Below, piece after piece: positions 8,398 through 17,433 of a stretch of DNA of 64,000 nucleotides; within the stretch, counting starts at the first letter, position 1; the number at the start of each line of letters is the position of its first letter. The stretch is from contig NZ_JAKIKQ010000001.1 in NCBI RefSeq assembly GCF_023284045.1, positions 248,001-312,000 of the forward strand, written 5' to 3'. This stretch comes from Shewanella kaireitica. Lineage in GTDB: Bacteria; Pseudomonadota; Gammaproteobacteria; Enterobacterales; Shewanellaceae. A program made the translations under genes and the position numbers. The notes under the pieces are model-generated. The model was not told where the DNA came from and ran no database searches. It saw nothing but the letters and a program-made list of their open reading frames with translations.

Positions 8398-9900
8398 ATG
8401 ACTGAACAAACACAAGATGAAAACAAGTTAATTGCAGAACGCCGTGCCAAGTTAGAGCACATTCGCGCGAACTGCCCTGCAAACGGTCACCCGAACAACT
8501 TCGATCGAAAACACAAAGCGGCAGATATCCAAGCTGAGTATGGTCACCATACTAAAGAAGAGCTTGAAGGCATGGATGTTCAACGTTCAATCGCTGGTCG
8601 TGTTATGGCTAAGCGTGGCCCATTTTTGGTTATCCAAGATGTGAGCGGACGTATCCAAGCTTATGCGGGTAAGGATGTTCAAAAAGATCTTAAAGCCACT
8701 TTCCAAGGTCTAGATATCGGTGACATCATCGGCGTGACGGGCAAGCTGCACCTTTCTGGTAAAGGTGACCTTTACGTGAACATGGAACAGTACCAGTTGC
8801 TAACTAAAGCACTGCGTCCACTGCCTGAAAAATTCCACGGCTTGTCAGATCAAGAAACTCGTTACCGTCAGCGTTACGTTGACTTGATTGTTAATGAAGA
8901 ATCTCGTGAAGCCTTTATCATGCGTTCAAAGGTTGTTTCAGCAATCCGTAACTTCATGATCAAAAAAGAGTTCATGGAAGTTGAAACCCCAATGATGCAC
9001 AGCATCCCAGGTGGCGCTTCAGCTCGCCCGTTTGAAACGCATCATAATGCCTTAGATATGGCTATGTATCTGCGTATCGCACCGGAGCTGTACCTTAAGC
9101 GTTTGGTTGTTGGTGGCTTTGAGCGTGTATTTGAAGTTAACCGTAACTTCCGTAACGAAGGCTTGTCTCCTCGTCATAACCCAGAATTCACTATGATGGA
9201 ATTCTACATGGCGTACGCTGACTATAAAGATCTGATGGATCTTACCGAAGAGATGCTAAGCTCTATTGCCACTGATCTGTGTGGTTCAACTCAGCTGCCA
9301 TACGGTGAGCATACGGTTGATTTTGGTGGCCCTTACGCGCGTTTAAGCATGTTGGATGCGATCAAGAAGTACAACCCAGATAACGAAACGATTCAGTCAA
9401 TGACTTATGAAGAAGTTAAAGACGTTGAGTTTATGCGTAACCTTGCGAAAAGCATCGGCATGACAATCGAGAAGTTCTGGACTTGTGGTCAGCTACTTGA
9501 AGAGATCTTCGGTGAAACTGCTGAGCCTCAGCTAATGCAGCCTACTTTCATTACTGGGTACCCTGCAGACATCTCTCCGCTGGCACGTCGTAATGATGAA
9601 AACCACTTTATCACTGACCGTTTCGAGTTCTTTATCGGTGGCCGTGAAGTGGCTAACGGTTTCTCTGAGCTTAACGATGCAGAAGATCAAGACAACCGCT
9701 TTAAAGCACAGGTTGATGCTAAAGATGCTGGTGATGACGAAGCAATGTTCTATGACGCAGATTATATCCGCGCACTAGAACATGGCCTGCCGCCAACAGC
9801 GGGTCAAGGTATTGGTATCGACCGTTTGGTGATGCTATTTACTAACACGCACACTATTCGTGACGTGATCTTATTCCCAGCGATGCGCCCACAAGGCTAA
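8398..9900 (+). CDS. lysS: Lysyl-tRNA synthetase, class II
   Basis: Charges tRNA-Lys with lysine in the cytoplasm. The 500-residue protein matches the E. coli enzyme in length. It has an N-terminal anticodon-binding OB-fold (about 60-150), class II motif 2 ([20 protein letters not shown]) and motif 3 ([11 protein letters not shown]) near the end. The ATG follows a purine-rich GAGAGAAGAAG. It lies 12 bases after prfB and ends in a strong terminator, so prfB-lysS is one transcript. Confidence 0.97.
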   Translation: MTEQTQDENKLIAERRAKLEHIRANCPANGHPNNFDRKHKAADIQAEYGHHTKEELEGMDVQRSIAGRVMAKRGPFLVIQDVSGRIQAYAGKDVQKDLKATFQGLDIGDIIGVTGKLHLSGKGDLYVNMEQYQLLTKALRPLPEKFHGLSDQETRYRQRYVDLIVNEESREAFIMRSKVVSAIRNFMIKKEFMEVETPMMHSIPGGASARPFETHHNALDMAMYLRIAPELYLKRLVVGGFERVFEVNRNFRNEGLSPRHNPEFTMMEFYMAYADYKDLMDLTEEMLSSIATDLCGSTQLPYGEHTVDFGGPYARLSMLDAIKKYNPDNETIQSMTYEEVKDVEFMRNLAKSIGMTIEKFWTCGQLLEEIFGETAEPQLMQPTFITGYPADISPLARRNDENHFITDRFEFFIGGREVANGFSELNDAEDQDNRFKAQVDAKDAGDDEAMFYDADYIRALEHGLPPTAGQGIGIDRLVMLFTNTHTIRDVILFPAMRPQG

Positions 9901-9936
9901 TTGTTAGGAACGTGTCTTTTGCTCTTTGAGTAAAAT

Positions 9937-9965
9937 AAAAAACCAGCCAATCGGCTGGTTTTTTT
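9937..9965. terminator. Bidirectional terminator after lysS
   Basis: AAAAAACCAGCC-AATC-GGCTGGTTTTTTT: 12-bp stem, four-base loop, T-tract on both strands. It can serve lysS and the convergent small gene at 10004-10171. Confidence 0.92.
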
Positions 9966-10003
9966 ATTACCGAATATTATTCGATAAATTGTACTGGTTG
10001 GTA

Positions 10004-10171
10004 TTACTTAATAAAGCATACCTTTGCACCACCGCGATACTCGCAGTAACAATCGACAGGGTTAGCTGCACAGTAGCGTTGTTCATCTTGCATTGGGTTA
10101 GCATTAACCGCTGCGATCAATCCAGCGCCAAAAGATAAAGTAGTCAGTACTGTCAGTAGTTTAGTTTTCAT
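10004..10171 (-). CDS. Small secreted four-Cys protein, 55 aa
   Basis: ATG at 10171 is preceded by AAGGATGATT, a good ribosome binding site, and the frame ends at TAA 10004-10006. Residues 1-24 form a Sec signal peptide (MKTKLLTVLTTLSFGAGLIAAVNA). The mature part of about 31 residues has four Cys (34, 41, 43, 51) in the pattern C-x6-C-x-C-x7-C, with acidic and aromatic residues between, which suggests a small disulfide-bonded or metal-binding periplasmic protein. It shares the terminator with lysS. I do not recognise the family. Signal peptide, start signal and terminator position together make it a likely real gene. Confidence 0.65.
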   Translation of the reverse strand: MKTKLLTVLTTLSFGAGLIAAVNANPMQDEQRYCAANPVDCYCEYRGGAKVCFIK

Positions 10172-10569
10172 AATCATCCTTAATTAAGACCAACTGCAAA
10201 CATCTAGCCTAGTCAATTTATTCGCGCCGAATTGCGCGTTACAAAATTAGCATAAACGACTATGTAAATGAGATTCAATAACCTAAAAGTCTAATTTGTT
10301 GGCTGGCCAAATTTCCTATACATGTGCAGCTAAATTTTTATAAAATATAATCTGTTAAGGCTTTAAAAGGTAAGCTTAACAGTTAAAAATTTAGTGATAG
10401 AGCACACAGAATTGATTCGAAAACGGTTAACTCGGTTGGGTATCACATACAAATAAATAGGCAGCATGCTAGCCTCATCAATAGAGAATGATGGCTCTAG
10501 ATACAAGAGAAACACTGAATACCATAAAGGTATCAGGAAGATGATGACTTTTTAAAAGGGTTTATCATA
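10172..10569. other. 398-bp divergent intergenic region
   Basis: Lies between two divergently transcribed small secreted-protein genes and must contain both promoters. AT-rich, no tRNA, palindrome or open frame that I can support. Confidence 0.4.
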
Positions 10570-10911
10570 ATGAAAAAAGTTTTATTGGCGGGTCTTTTAA
10601 GCTGCTTGATTGCAGGACAAGCAAGCGCAGAGCAGTTAGACCAAGATGTGGCATTAGGCATGGCAAGTCTAATGATTTGTACCACATTTTATGCTGAACA
10701 TGGCATGCAGATAGAAGGTAGTATTGTCGGACAGTCTGCCATGGCACATAGAGGTGCTGGTATTGAAGATATGGTGATGTCAAAGGAGACAAGTGACGCA
10801 CTGGATCTCTATATGAAGCACTTCCAAGCGGCCAACAAACAACAACAGGTTAAGATCTGTGATGCTGCAATAACATTTGCTAGAGAAAGTGAATTTGTTA
10901 AAGCGAGTTAG
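10570..10911 (+). CDS. Small periplasmic protein of unknown function, 113 aa
   Basis: Signal peptide MKKVLLAGLLSCLIAGQASA (1-20), then a mainly helical-looking acidic protein with two Cys (MICTTFY at about 37 and VKICDAA near 97) that could form one disulfide. No membrane segment after the signal. It stands alone with its own terminator. I recognise no family. Confidence 0.7.
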   Translation: MKKVLLAGLLSCLIAGQASAEQLDQDVALGMASLMICTTFYAEHGMQIEGSIVGQSAMAHRGAGIEDMVMSKETSDALDLYMKHFQAANKQQQVKICDAAITFARESEFVKAS

Positions 10912-10962
10912 TCTTGATTGAGACTTACAGGCTTTAGTTGCTCACCGATATTAATCCGAATT

Positions 10963-10996
10963 AAAGCAGCTAAGCCTGAGCTTAACTGCTTTTTTT
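10963..10996 (+). terminator. Terminator after the 113-aa protein gene
   Basis: AAAGCAG-CT-AAGC-CTGA-GCTT-AA-CTGCTTTTTTT: two paired blocks separated by an internal mismatch, followed by a seven-base T-run. Confidence 0.85.
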
Positions 10997-11150
10997 ATAA
11001 CTGAAATATGTGCTCCGCTTAGCTAAAGCTGTTTAAACGCGTTAGCTATTGAGATTAGAAACACTCTCGTCGACAGAGTGCTTCTATTGACTGACATAAG
11101 CGTCCAGTTAAAGCAGGCGTGCAAGACGTTCAACTTAGGCTATAAAAACA

Positions 11151-11750
11151 TTAGACAAAATCCGGTGCATCGAGTGTTTTGCCACTCATGTCGCCGGTTA
11201 CAGCTGCAACGTAGGCGTTTGCTGTATCTGCAGCAGATAAACCTGACGTTGTATCCATGCCCATCATTGCCATGGTTTCCTTTACAAAGATAGGTGCGAC
11301 GACGTTAACACGCAGTGTATCGAGTTCTAGTGCTGCCGCTTTTACAAAGCTCTCTAAAGCCCCGTTGGCCATACTGATAACGCTGCTACCATGCATAGGC
11401 TCACGTGATAATACTCCAGAGGTGAGGGTAACCGAACCGCCAGTGTTGATAAATTGTTGACCAATTCGAATCAGGTTGATTTGCCCCATGAGCTTGTTCT
11501 GTAGCGCTAGTTGATAGTCTGCTTCGGTCAGCTCATTCAATGCCGCAAACGATGCTAATCCAGCAGTAGAGATAACGGCGTCTACCTTGCCTACAGAGTT
11601 GAACATCGCGTTAATGGATTTAGTATTGCCAAGGTCAACCTGCACATCGCCGCCACTAAAACTAGCTGTGATGACTGTATGCTCAGGCTTAAGAGCAGTT
11701 TCTACTGCTGCGCCGATAGTTCCAGATGCACCGATAAGTAATATTTTCAT
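11151..11750 (-). CDS. Short-chain dehydrogenase/reductase family protein, atypical, 199 aa
   Basis: I chose ATG 11750 because GGAG lies six bases upstream; the longer reading would start at a TTG overlapping that site. The N-terminus has the nucleotide-binding GASGTIG at 7-13 in a Rossmann fold, plus STAG in place of NNAG, and TSGVLS at the usual catalytic Ser. The active-site block reads SMANGALESF where the family has Y-x-x-x-K-A-A, so both catalytic Tyr and Lys appear replaced. It may bind NAD(P) without standard SDR chemistry. It is divergent from a LysR gene 82 bases away, which probably controls it. Confidence 0.75.
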   Translation of the reverse strand: MKILLIGASGTIGAAVETALKPEHTVITASFSGGDVQVDLGNTKSINAMFNSVGKVDAVISTAGLASFAALNELTEADYQLALQNKLMGQINLIRIGQQFINTGGSVTLTSGVLSREPMHGSSVISMANGALESFVKAAALELDTLRVNVVAPIFVKETMAMMGMDTTSGLSAADTANAYVAAVTGDMSGKTLDAPDFV

Positions 11751-11832
11751 GTGTTGCTCCAAGGTGATTCGTTGTAGATGATGGAGTCACTATAATTGTT
11801 CATGTATATTTGATAAATAACCTAAAAATGAA

Positions 11833-12741
11833 ATGAATATTCTCCAAATGAGAAAAATAGATCTATTAAAAGCTATGCGAAGTTTTGTCATCGTGGCTGA
11901 AAGAGAGAGTTTTACTGAGGCGTCGCGAGAGCTGAATATTGTGGCGTCGGCGGTAAGTAAACATGTATCTGATTTGGAAAGTCATTTTTCATCACAGCTG
12001 CTATATCGCACCACCAGAGCGATGCATTTAACCAGTGAGGGCGAATATTACCTCGAGCAGTTTAAAGAGATTATTGCGCGGATAGATAGTCTCGAAAATA
12101 TTGCCAGTGAAAGGCTGCAGCAAGTAGCAGGGCAACTGACTATATCCGCGCCTCAAGGGAGTGCGGCATTAGGTTACCTGCACAGCACTAGCGAGTTTAT
12201 TAAGCGGCATCCTGATGTACGGATCTCATGGCTATTCTTAAATCGTTTCGTCAACATGGTTGAGGAGGGGGTGGATTTAAGTATCAGAATTGGCGAGCTT
12301 GCGGACTCTAATTTGATTGCACGGCAATACACCTCTATTAAGGTGCATTTTGTTGCGAGCCCTGACTATATTAAGCTACATGGTTTGCCTAAACATCCGA
12401 GAGAGTTGAGCCAGCATCAATGTGTGCTTGATAGCTCGAACCGTCAGCCAGGTCGTTGGCGCTTTAATGAAGCGGGCAAGGAGTCGACGATTACTGTAAA
12501 AGGTTTTGTGCAGGCCAATGACGGTGAAGTTGCTGCGAGATTTGCCGCTGATGGCCATGGAATCGTTTACCTGCCTTCATTTTTGATGCAGCAGTATTTA
12601 GATTCTGGTGAACTTTGCCCAATTTTAGAGGATTATGAGTTTGATGAAACGCCTGTTTCACTGGTATTCCCAGCCAACAGATTGATGAATCCTGCCCTTA
12701 GAGCGTTAATCGAATTTCTTATTGAAAAAAAACCAGCCTAA
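11833..12741 (+). CDS. LysR-family transcriptional regulator, 302 aa
   Basis: N-terminal winged helix-turn-helix (about residues 8-65: FTEASRELNIVASAVSKHVSDLESHF) and a C-terminal periplasmic-binding-protein-like effector domain (about 95-295). The closest type by eye is the group that controls adjacent oxidoreductases. No good ribosome binding site precedes ATG 11833; ATG 11848 is a possible alternative. Divergent from the SDR gene with an 82-base gap, the usual layout for a LysR regulator and its target. Its stop codon lies in the loop of the terminator hairpin at 12725-12754. Confidence 0.88.
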   Translation: MNILQMRKIDLLKAMRSFVIVAERESFTEASRELNIVASAVSKHVSDLESHFSSQLLYRTTRAMHLTSEGEYYLEQFKEIIARIDSLENIASERLQQVAGQLTISAPQGSAALGYLHSTSEFIKRHPDVRISWLFLNRFVNMVEEGVDLSIRIGELADSNLIARQYTSIKVHFVASPDYIKLHGLPKHPRELSQHQCVLDSSNRQPGRWRFNEAGKESTITVKGFVQANDGEVAARFAADGHGIVYLPSFLMQQYLDSGELCPILEDYEFDETPVSLVFPANRLMNPALRALIEFLIEKKPA

Positions 12742-12754
12742 TGGCTGGTTTTTT
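12725..12754. terminator. Bidirectional terminator overlapping the LysR stop codon
   Basis: AAAAAAAACCAGCC-TAAT-GGCTGGTTTTTT. The TAA stop (12739-12741) is in the loop, so the 5' stem arm is coding. The A-run gives a T-tract for the convergent lipoprotein gene. Confidence 0.9.
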
Positions 12755-12783
12755 AGCTGATAGATAATCAAGGCTATGAGTGA

Positions 12784-15303
12784 CTATTGACCTTTTTTGA
12801 ACGGCTGATAAAAGTTAGTGCGGTGATGCACAGCAATATCTTCTAGGGCTAATGGACCATCTTGCCAAGGGTTACCATTGTCATAGAGTGACTCAAGTAC
12901 GTAATAACGATTACCATGTAGACCTAATAACTGCCAACTTCTGTACTGACGATATGAGCAGTTACTATCGCTTCGAGGATCGCAATTACTGCTAGTTGGA
13001 TTACCATTTTGCCATTCAAGCGAACGGTACAGAACCACTCGGTTGTTTTCCATATACCATTGTAGCGGAGTTGTTTTGTACAAAATGCTGCCATCTGCAG
13101 AAGTTGCTTTTAGGTTCGCGCTACCGTCGGCTAACAACTCCCATTTGATCCCATAACCCATGACATCATATTTGGGCTGACTGCTGCTAAAACCATGATC
13201 CCAGTTACCCACCAAATCACTGGCTTGCCAGCTCGATGTTGATAGTGTGGTTGCCATATTAGTGTACTGTACATTGATCTCCCCTTTTTTATATAGGGCA
13301 AATACCGATGCGCCACCTTTACGGTCAGAGCGATCGTCAAACAGTTTTAGCCAACGAATGCTATAGTCAGCGAAACTCATTGTGAGTGCGCCATCAGCAT
13401 CGATAAGCCAAGTGAAATTAGCATTATTTTCCAACACCGAACCGCTGCCATTATCATCGAACTGATAAGTCATTGCAGGTAAGCTATCTTGCAGGCGGTT
13501 TAACTCAAGTGCGGTTTCAGAATAATGTTCAAAGACAATAGATTGTCCTTGTAGATCTTTCTCTTGCCAGACTTCTATATCTTCGATATTAAAGGCTGTG
13601 AAATACATCTCTTCATCGATGATTTCGTTAGCAACCTCAATGCCATTATCTCTATCTACGCACACACGATGACGCTTAAAGATTTCGACTGCTTGTTGCA
13701 CACCTTTAAAGCGCCCCTTGATCATCTCAAAACGTTTATTTATTGGTGTATAGGTGCAATTGGCTGGATCTTGAACCCCTTCTATCCAATCAGACTGAAC
13801 TTGCGTTGACCAAGATGAGGCATCAACTACAATGCCACTCCCATCAACCGACCAACTCGCTGTAATGATTTCGTCAAGACTCTGCTGGGTGAAGAGACCA
13901 TTTTCTGCAAAGGTGTAGGATAAGTTAAATGGCAGGCCTAATCTAACAGTGCCAGGTGCACTGGCTAAGGTCGCGTAGTAGGTTTTACCATTTGCTAAAA
14001 ATTCACTAGCCTTATTGCCAGTGTGTTGTTTTTGTTGGCTTAATAATGAGTCAAACAGCGCTTTACCTGCATCGTCGGCATAGATATCACTTAAATATTC
14101 TTGGAGTCCTACCATGCCATTGCTGGTTGGTAGTGTTTGGTTGGTATCCGCCGCATAACTCAATGCTGTCGCTATTTCTAACAGTAACTCTGTATCAATA
14201 TTTTTATAACGTGCGGCAAGTGCCTTGGCATCAACTTCTGCGTCAGTAATAAAGTCACTATCGCCAAAAAGGGTGACTAAATACAGGTAGTCAGCAGTGG
14301 TCAAACTATTGAGGTCGGCTTTTATATTGCCATTCGCTGTTGAAGTCTGTTGTAGCGCAGCGGCTTTTTTTGCTAACGCTTTTGATGCTGGCTGAGCTTG
14401 GGTGACATTTTGCAGCAACTCAGCAATTAGCCCGGTTCGAACAAGTGGATTTTGAGCTATGTCTGCACTCAGTTTGTAGGAACCTTGTTGTTGCAACATA
14501 TCGATATCTACAGGCAGAGTATAATTACCATTGGCGTCAGTTGTGGTGACAAAGTTTTGCTCATTTAGCGTTAATGTAATATCGGTATCACTAATGAGAT
14601 TACCATTGTTATTGGCATTACCTGAGAGTTCGATGTTGTGATGGGTGTTGTTGAGAGTGAAATCGAGTAACAGCTCCGTTGATTCGCCGTTGTCATCGGT
14701 GGCGGTAAATTTAAGCTGTCCTGTTTCAGCCTGAGCAACCTTGGGCATTGTTATCGTGAGTGTGTCGCTCATTTCACCTGAAAGTGCAGCGGTACTGCCC
14801 GAGACCTGCTGCCACTGGGTTGCTGTTATATCACCATCTTCATCTGCGACTGTGGCTATTACAGTGTAAGTCTTGTCTTCATCGAATTGATTGAGAGGTT
14901 CAATGCTCACGGTTGGCGCTAAATTGTTGAGCAGTGCTACATCAACTGAAGTAGAGGTTGTAGCGCCTTCATTGTCTGTAACGGTGAGCTTAAGTGTTAC
15001 GCTTTGGTCTTCGTCGACAGAGGGAATAGTTAAGTTGACATTAGCACTATCAGTATTGCTCAGTTGTACCTCAATACCCGCGGTTTGCTGCCATTGATAG
15101 CTAGAGATGCTGCCATCGCTATCTGAAGCACTAGCATTGATTGTCAGCGATAATCCTTCTTTAACTGTCAGCCCTGCAATGGGTGCTATTTGTGGTATCT
15201 GGTTCTGGGGAGCGGGCGTTGATTCATCACTACCGCCACCGCACGCTGTTAACGCCAATGTAAGAGGCAATACAACTAATGAAGTGAGTGTTCTTTGAGA
15301 CAT
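12784..15303 (-). CDS. Large outer-surface lipoprotein with PKD/Ig-like repeats, 839 aa
   Basis: Lipobox LALTAC with Cys21 after a signal peptide; the following Gly-Gly-Gly-Ser suggests export to the outer membrane. Residues about 37-125 and 128-218 are two PKD/Ig-like domains (ASASDSDGSISSYQWQQ; VTDNEGAT; EDGDITATQWQQVSG). A short carboxypeptidase-regulatory-like segment (about 225-270, TTDANGNYTLPV) follows. The C-terminal 550 residues are not recognised; they have several Cys pairs (CTYTPIN, CVDRDNG, NCDPRSDSNC). AAGG is six bases before the ATG. Monocistronic with a terminator at its end. It may be an adhesin or binding protein; no enzymatic motif is seen. Confidence 0.8.
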   Translation of the reverse strand: MSQRTLTSLVVLPLTLALTACGGGSDESTPAPQNQIPQIAPIAGLTVKEGLSLTINASASDSDGSISSYQWQQTAGIEVQLSNTDSANVNLTIPSVDEDQSVTLKLTVTDNEGATTSTSVDVALLNNLAPTVSIEPLNQFDEDKTYTVIATVADEDGDITATQWQQVSGSTAALSGEMSDTLTITMPKVAQAETGQLKFTATDDNGESTELLLDFTLNNTHHNIELSGNANNNGNLISDTDITLTLNEQNFVTTTDANGNYTLPVDIDMLQQQGSYKLSADIAQNPLVRTGLIAELLQNVTQAQPASKALAKKAAALQQTSTANGNIKADLNSLTTADYLYLVTLFGDSDFITDAEVDAKALAARYKNIDTELLLEIATALSYAADTNQTLPTSNGMVGLQEYLSDIYADDAGKALFDSLLSQQKQHTGNKASEFLANGKTYYATLASAPGTVRLGLPFNLSYTFAENGLFTQQSLDEIITASWSVDGSGIVVDASSWSTQVQSDWIEGVQDPANCTYTPINKRFEMIKGRFKGVQQAVEIFKRHRVCVDRDNGIEVANEIIDEEMYFTAFNIEDIEVWQEKDLQGQSIVFEHYSETALELNRLQDSLPAMTYQFDDNGSGSVLENNANFTWLIDADGALTMSFADYSIRWLKLFDDRSDRKGGASVFALYKKGEINVQYTNMATTLSTSSWQASDLVGNWDHGFSSSQPKYDVMGYGIKWELLADGSANLKATSADGSILYKTTPLQWYMENNRVVLYRSLEWQNGNPTSSNCDPRSDSNCSYRQYRSWQLLGLHGNRYYVLESLYDNGNPWQDGPLALEDIAVHHRTNFYQPFKKGQ

Positions 15304-15918
15304 ACGTTACCTTTTTAATAATTATTATTTGGTAAACCTGTTGCCCACATAAAGATTGGATACTGCTCTAATTCCTTTTTAAGCACTTACAATAAATATG
15401 TAGTGTTTAAGGTTGTGGCTAATTACAAATAGCTGCCGTGAATTTACATTGTCATAACTAAAAGGCAACTAAATTTATTTGCCAACAGTTTAGTTAGGGT
15501 TTATCGACTGAATTTGTATCTTCATACGGTTATTTATCTTAGCTGGGGAGTAAGAGGTGAACTTTACGACTGCAGTTTGGATCTAAAAAGTAGTTTTCTG
15601 TTGATATAGTAAAGGATAAGGCGTGATTCTTTACAAGAATATTTATTTATTTGTATAAAATCAAGGTATTACTTATTTAGTTTTTTGGATTTAATGACAG
15701 CGAATTCTCTACATCAAATTAACCCAATAACGACTTGGGATATTAAATGTTAACCTTGGTTGAACATTGAGCGACTGTGAGCTAAATAGGCTTTAGATAA
15801 GATGGGTTGCGTTGAATATTGCAACGTTACTGCTTAGCAACCACTGTCGTTCATGACCGCGAGTATCATGGTGGTAATAAGGTGGGGTTTATTAAGTCAT
15901 TTGTCGAATACTATCGAC
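15304..15918. other. About 615 bp intergenic, nothing recognised
   Basis: AT-rich stretch upstream of the lipoprotein gene and downstream of the repeat-containing secreted protein. It must hold the lipoprotein promoter. I see no open frame with a start signal and no RNA-like structure. Confidence 0.4.
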
Positions 15919-15944
15919 AAAAAACCAGCCTGACGACTGGTTTT
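15919..15944 (-). terminator. Terminator of the 359-aa secreted protein gene
   Basis: On the minus strand CCAG-loop-CTGGTTTTTT. It is preceded on the plus strand by a separate 7-bp inverted repeat TTGTCGA/TCGACAA at 15901-15920. Confidence 0.8.
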
Positions 15945-15962
15945 CTATTGGATTTTAGAATC

Positions 15963-17042
15963 TTATAAGCTTGTTTTTTCCTCTGGAGTTTCAGCCGTTT
16001 TGGTGTTTATTGCTGGGGTAAAATGCTCTGCACTAATGGGTAAGTTTTTAGCAGAGTTGGCTGCATAGCGAGTTATTTTCTTATGGATTGGCTTTTGAGC
16101 AAGAGTTGCTAATATCTCTTTATAGCGGCCATTTTTGCTGTTGCTTAATACTTTACATAGCCAAGCAAGGGAGTCTGCAAATTGGTCATTTTGGGTGTCT
16201 TGGTTGTCCCAAATATACTGCGCGATATGATCGAGTGTTACTTGATCGGTTAATGGTAGTTTTATTGCCTCTCTAGCGGCGCTGCGAATTTGAGTGACAT
16301 CATTGCTGACAAGGCGAGAGAGTAGATCGCGAAAATCTGCAGAAACTGCAGAAATATCAGCATCAGTTTGTTTTGATTTTAGGTCAACCAGCCAATGTGT
16401 CTTCTCATACCTAAGTTCCATAGATCCAAAGTTAATGTACGATAAGCGCAAATTTTGAAACGTCTGACGACCAATAAAAGGGCGTCTATAACTTCGGATA
16501 TACTGTCCGACCCCATCTGGCTGCCCAAGCAATGAAAGTACCACTTCTAAGGTGTCGCCAACTTTTATTCTTTTGAAGTTTTCAGCGGTCGCCCGAATAT
16601 GCTTAGGGTCACTCAACGCTACTTGTGCAGTGTAGTTTGTAGCATCAAATTGTAGCTCTTCAGTATTGTTGAGTTCTTTGATTGCCCCCTTAAAGTAGCG
16701 CCTTACTTTACTCGATTGTGCCAGCTTTAACTGTTCGTTTAACAGTGTTTGGTATCGCCCTCGCTGACTTTCACCAATGGCTTTCGCCAGCCAAGAGATA
16801 GTGTCGTCAAACTCTGCATTACTCTTGTCACCATTGTCATTCATTGACCAAATGGTAAAGGCGGCTAAATCCCATAGCTCGACATTATCAGGTAGATCAT
16901 GGTGTAGCGCTTTGGCACCCAGTTTTACATTCTGCAAATTATTACTGTTGAGTAGGTTTGCGTAGACAGATTCTTTACTGTCAAAAGCTGCATGAGCACT
17001 GAAAGTAAATAGCATTAAAAGGGTAACGATGAGCTGTTTCAT
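15963..17042 (-). CDS. Secreted protein with internal duplication and SmpA/BamE-like middle, 359 aa
   Basis: Signal peptide MKQLIVTLLMLFTFSAHA (1-18). Two helical blocks resemble each other: about 45-105 (LWDLAAFTIWSMND...DTISWLAKAIGES...GRYQTLL) and 270-325 (LDHIAQYIWDNQD...DSLAWLCKVLSNS...GRYKEIL), an internal duplication, perhaps HEAT-like. Between them is a segment with VGDTLEVVLSLLGQPDGVGQY, similar to the G-x(2-4)-V-x(3-4)-LG-x-P signature of SmpA/OmlA (BamE) domains. It is therefore probably periplasmic, possibly protein-binding. Function unknown. Monocistronic. Confidence 0.7.
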   Translation of the reverse strand: MKQLIVTLLMLFTFSAHAAFDSKESVYANLLNSNNLQNVKLGAKALHHDLPDNVELWDLAAFTIWSMNDNGDKSNAEFDDTISWLAKAIGESQRGRYQTLLNEQLKLAQSSKVRRYFKGAIKELNNTEELQFDATNYTAQVALSDPKHIRATAENFKRIKVGDTLEVVLSLLGQPDGVGQYIRSYRRPFIGRQTFQNLRLSYINFGSMELRYEKTHWLVDLKSKQTDADISAVSADFRDLLSRLVSNDVTQIRSAAREAIKLPLTDQVTLDHIAQYIWDNQDTQNDQFADSLAWLCKVLSNSKNGRYKEILATLAQKPIHKKITRYAANSAKNLPISAEHFTPAINTKTAETPEEKTSL

Positions 17043-17334
17043 TTTGAGGTGTGTCCATTATTAGTAGTCAAACGTAAATGTCTGAAAACCTTCCTTAGTT
17101 AGCACTATGATGACTGAAATTCGTCAGAGCTTCAATTAATTGCCACTGCTGCTATTTAGCTCGGACTGCTGTGCGCATATGAGGGGAGCGAGCTTTTCAC
17201 CGGTGATACCACGGGAGTGTCTAATAGAGGTTGTTCGCCTAAAGCTGTTTTGGATAAATTGAGTGTTGATATTAACGATTATTTTCGTATGAAAAACCAG
17301 CTATCAATCTAAAAGCTATCATGCTAGGTTAAAA

Positions 17335-17348
17335 TGTAAGCGGTTACA
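17335..17348. promoter_or_regulatory. LacI-family operator upstream of the cellobionate operon
   Basis: TGTAAGCGGTTACA, a near-perfect inverted repeat with a CG-centred core, typical of LacI/GalR regulators. It lies 86 bases before the transporter start. No LacI-type gene is present in the window, so the regulator must be elsewhere. The rest of 17043-17433 holds no gene. Confidence 0.65.
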
Positions 17349-17433
17349 TTTATGCTTCAGTGAAATTTAACCATATTTACGATCTACAAAGTGACACCAT
17401 TTTACTGTGGTGTAGTGCTAAGGTGCTTCAAGG

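Noticed and set aside
9926-10138. Plus-strand frame of 70 codons
   Set aside because: Starts across the lysS terminator and is antisense to the better supported 55-aa secreted protein gene.
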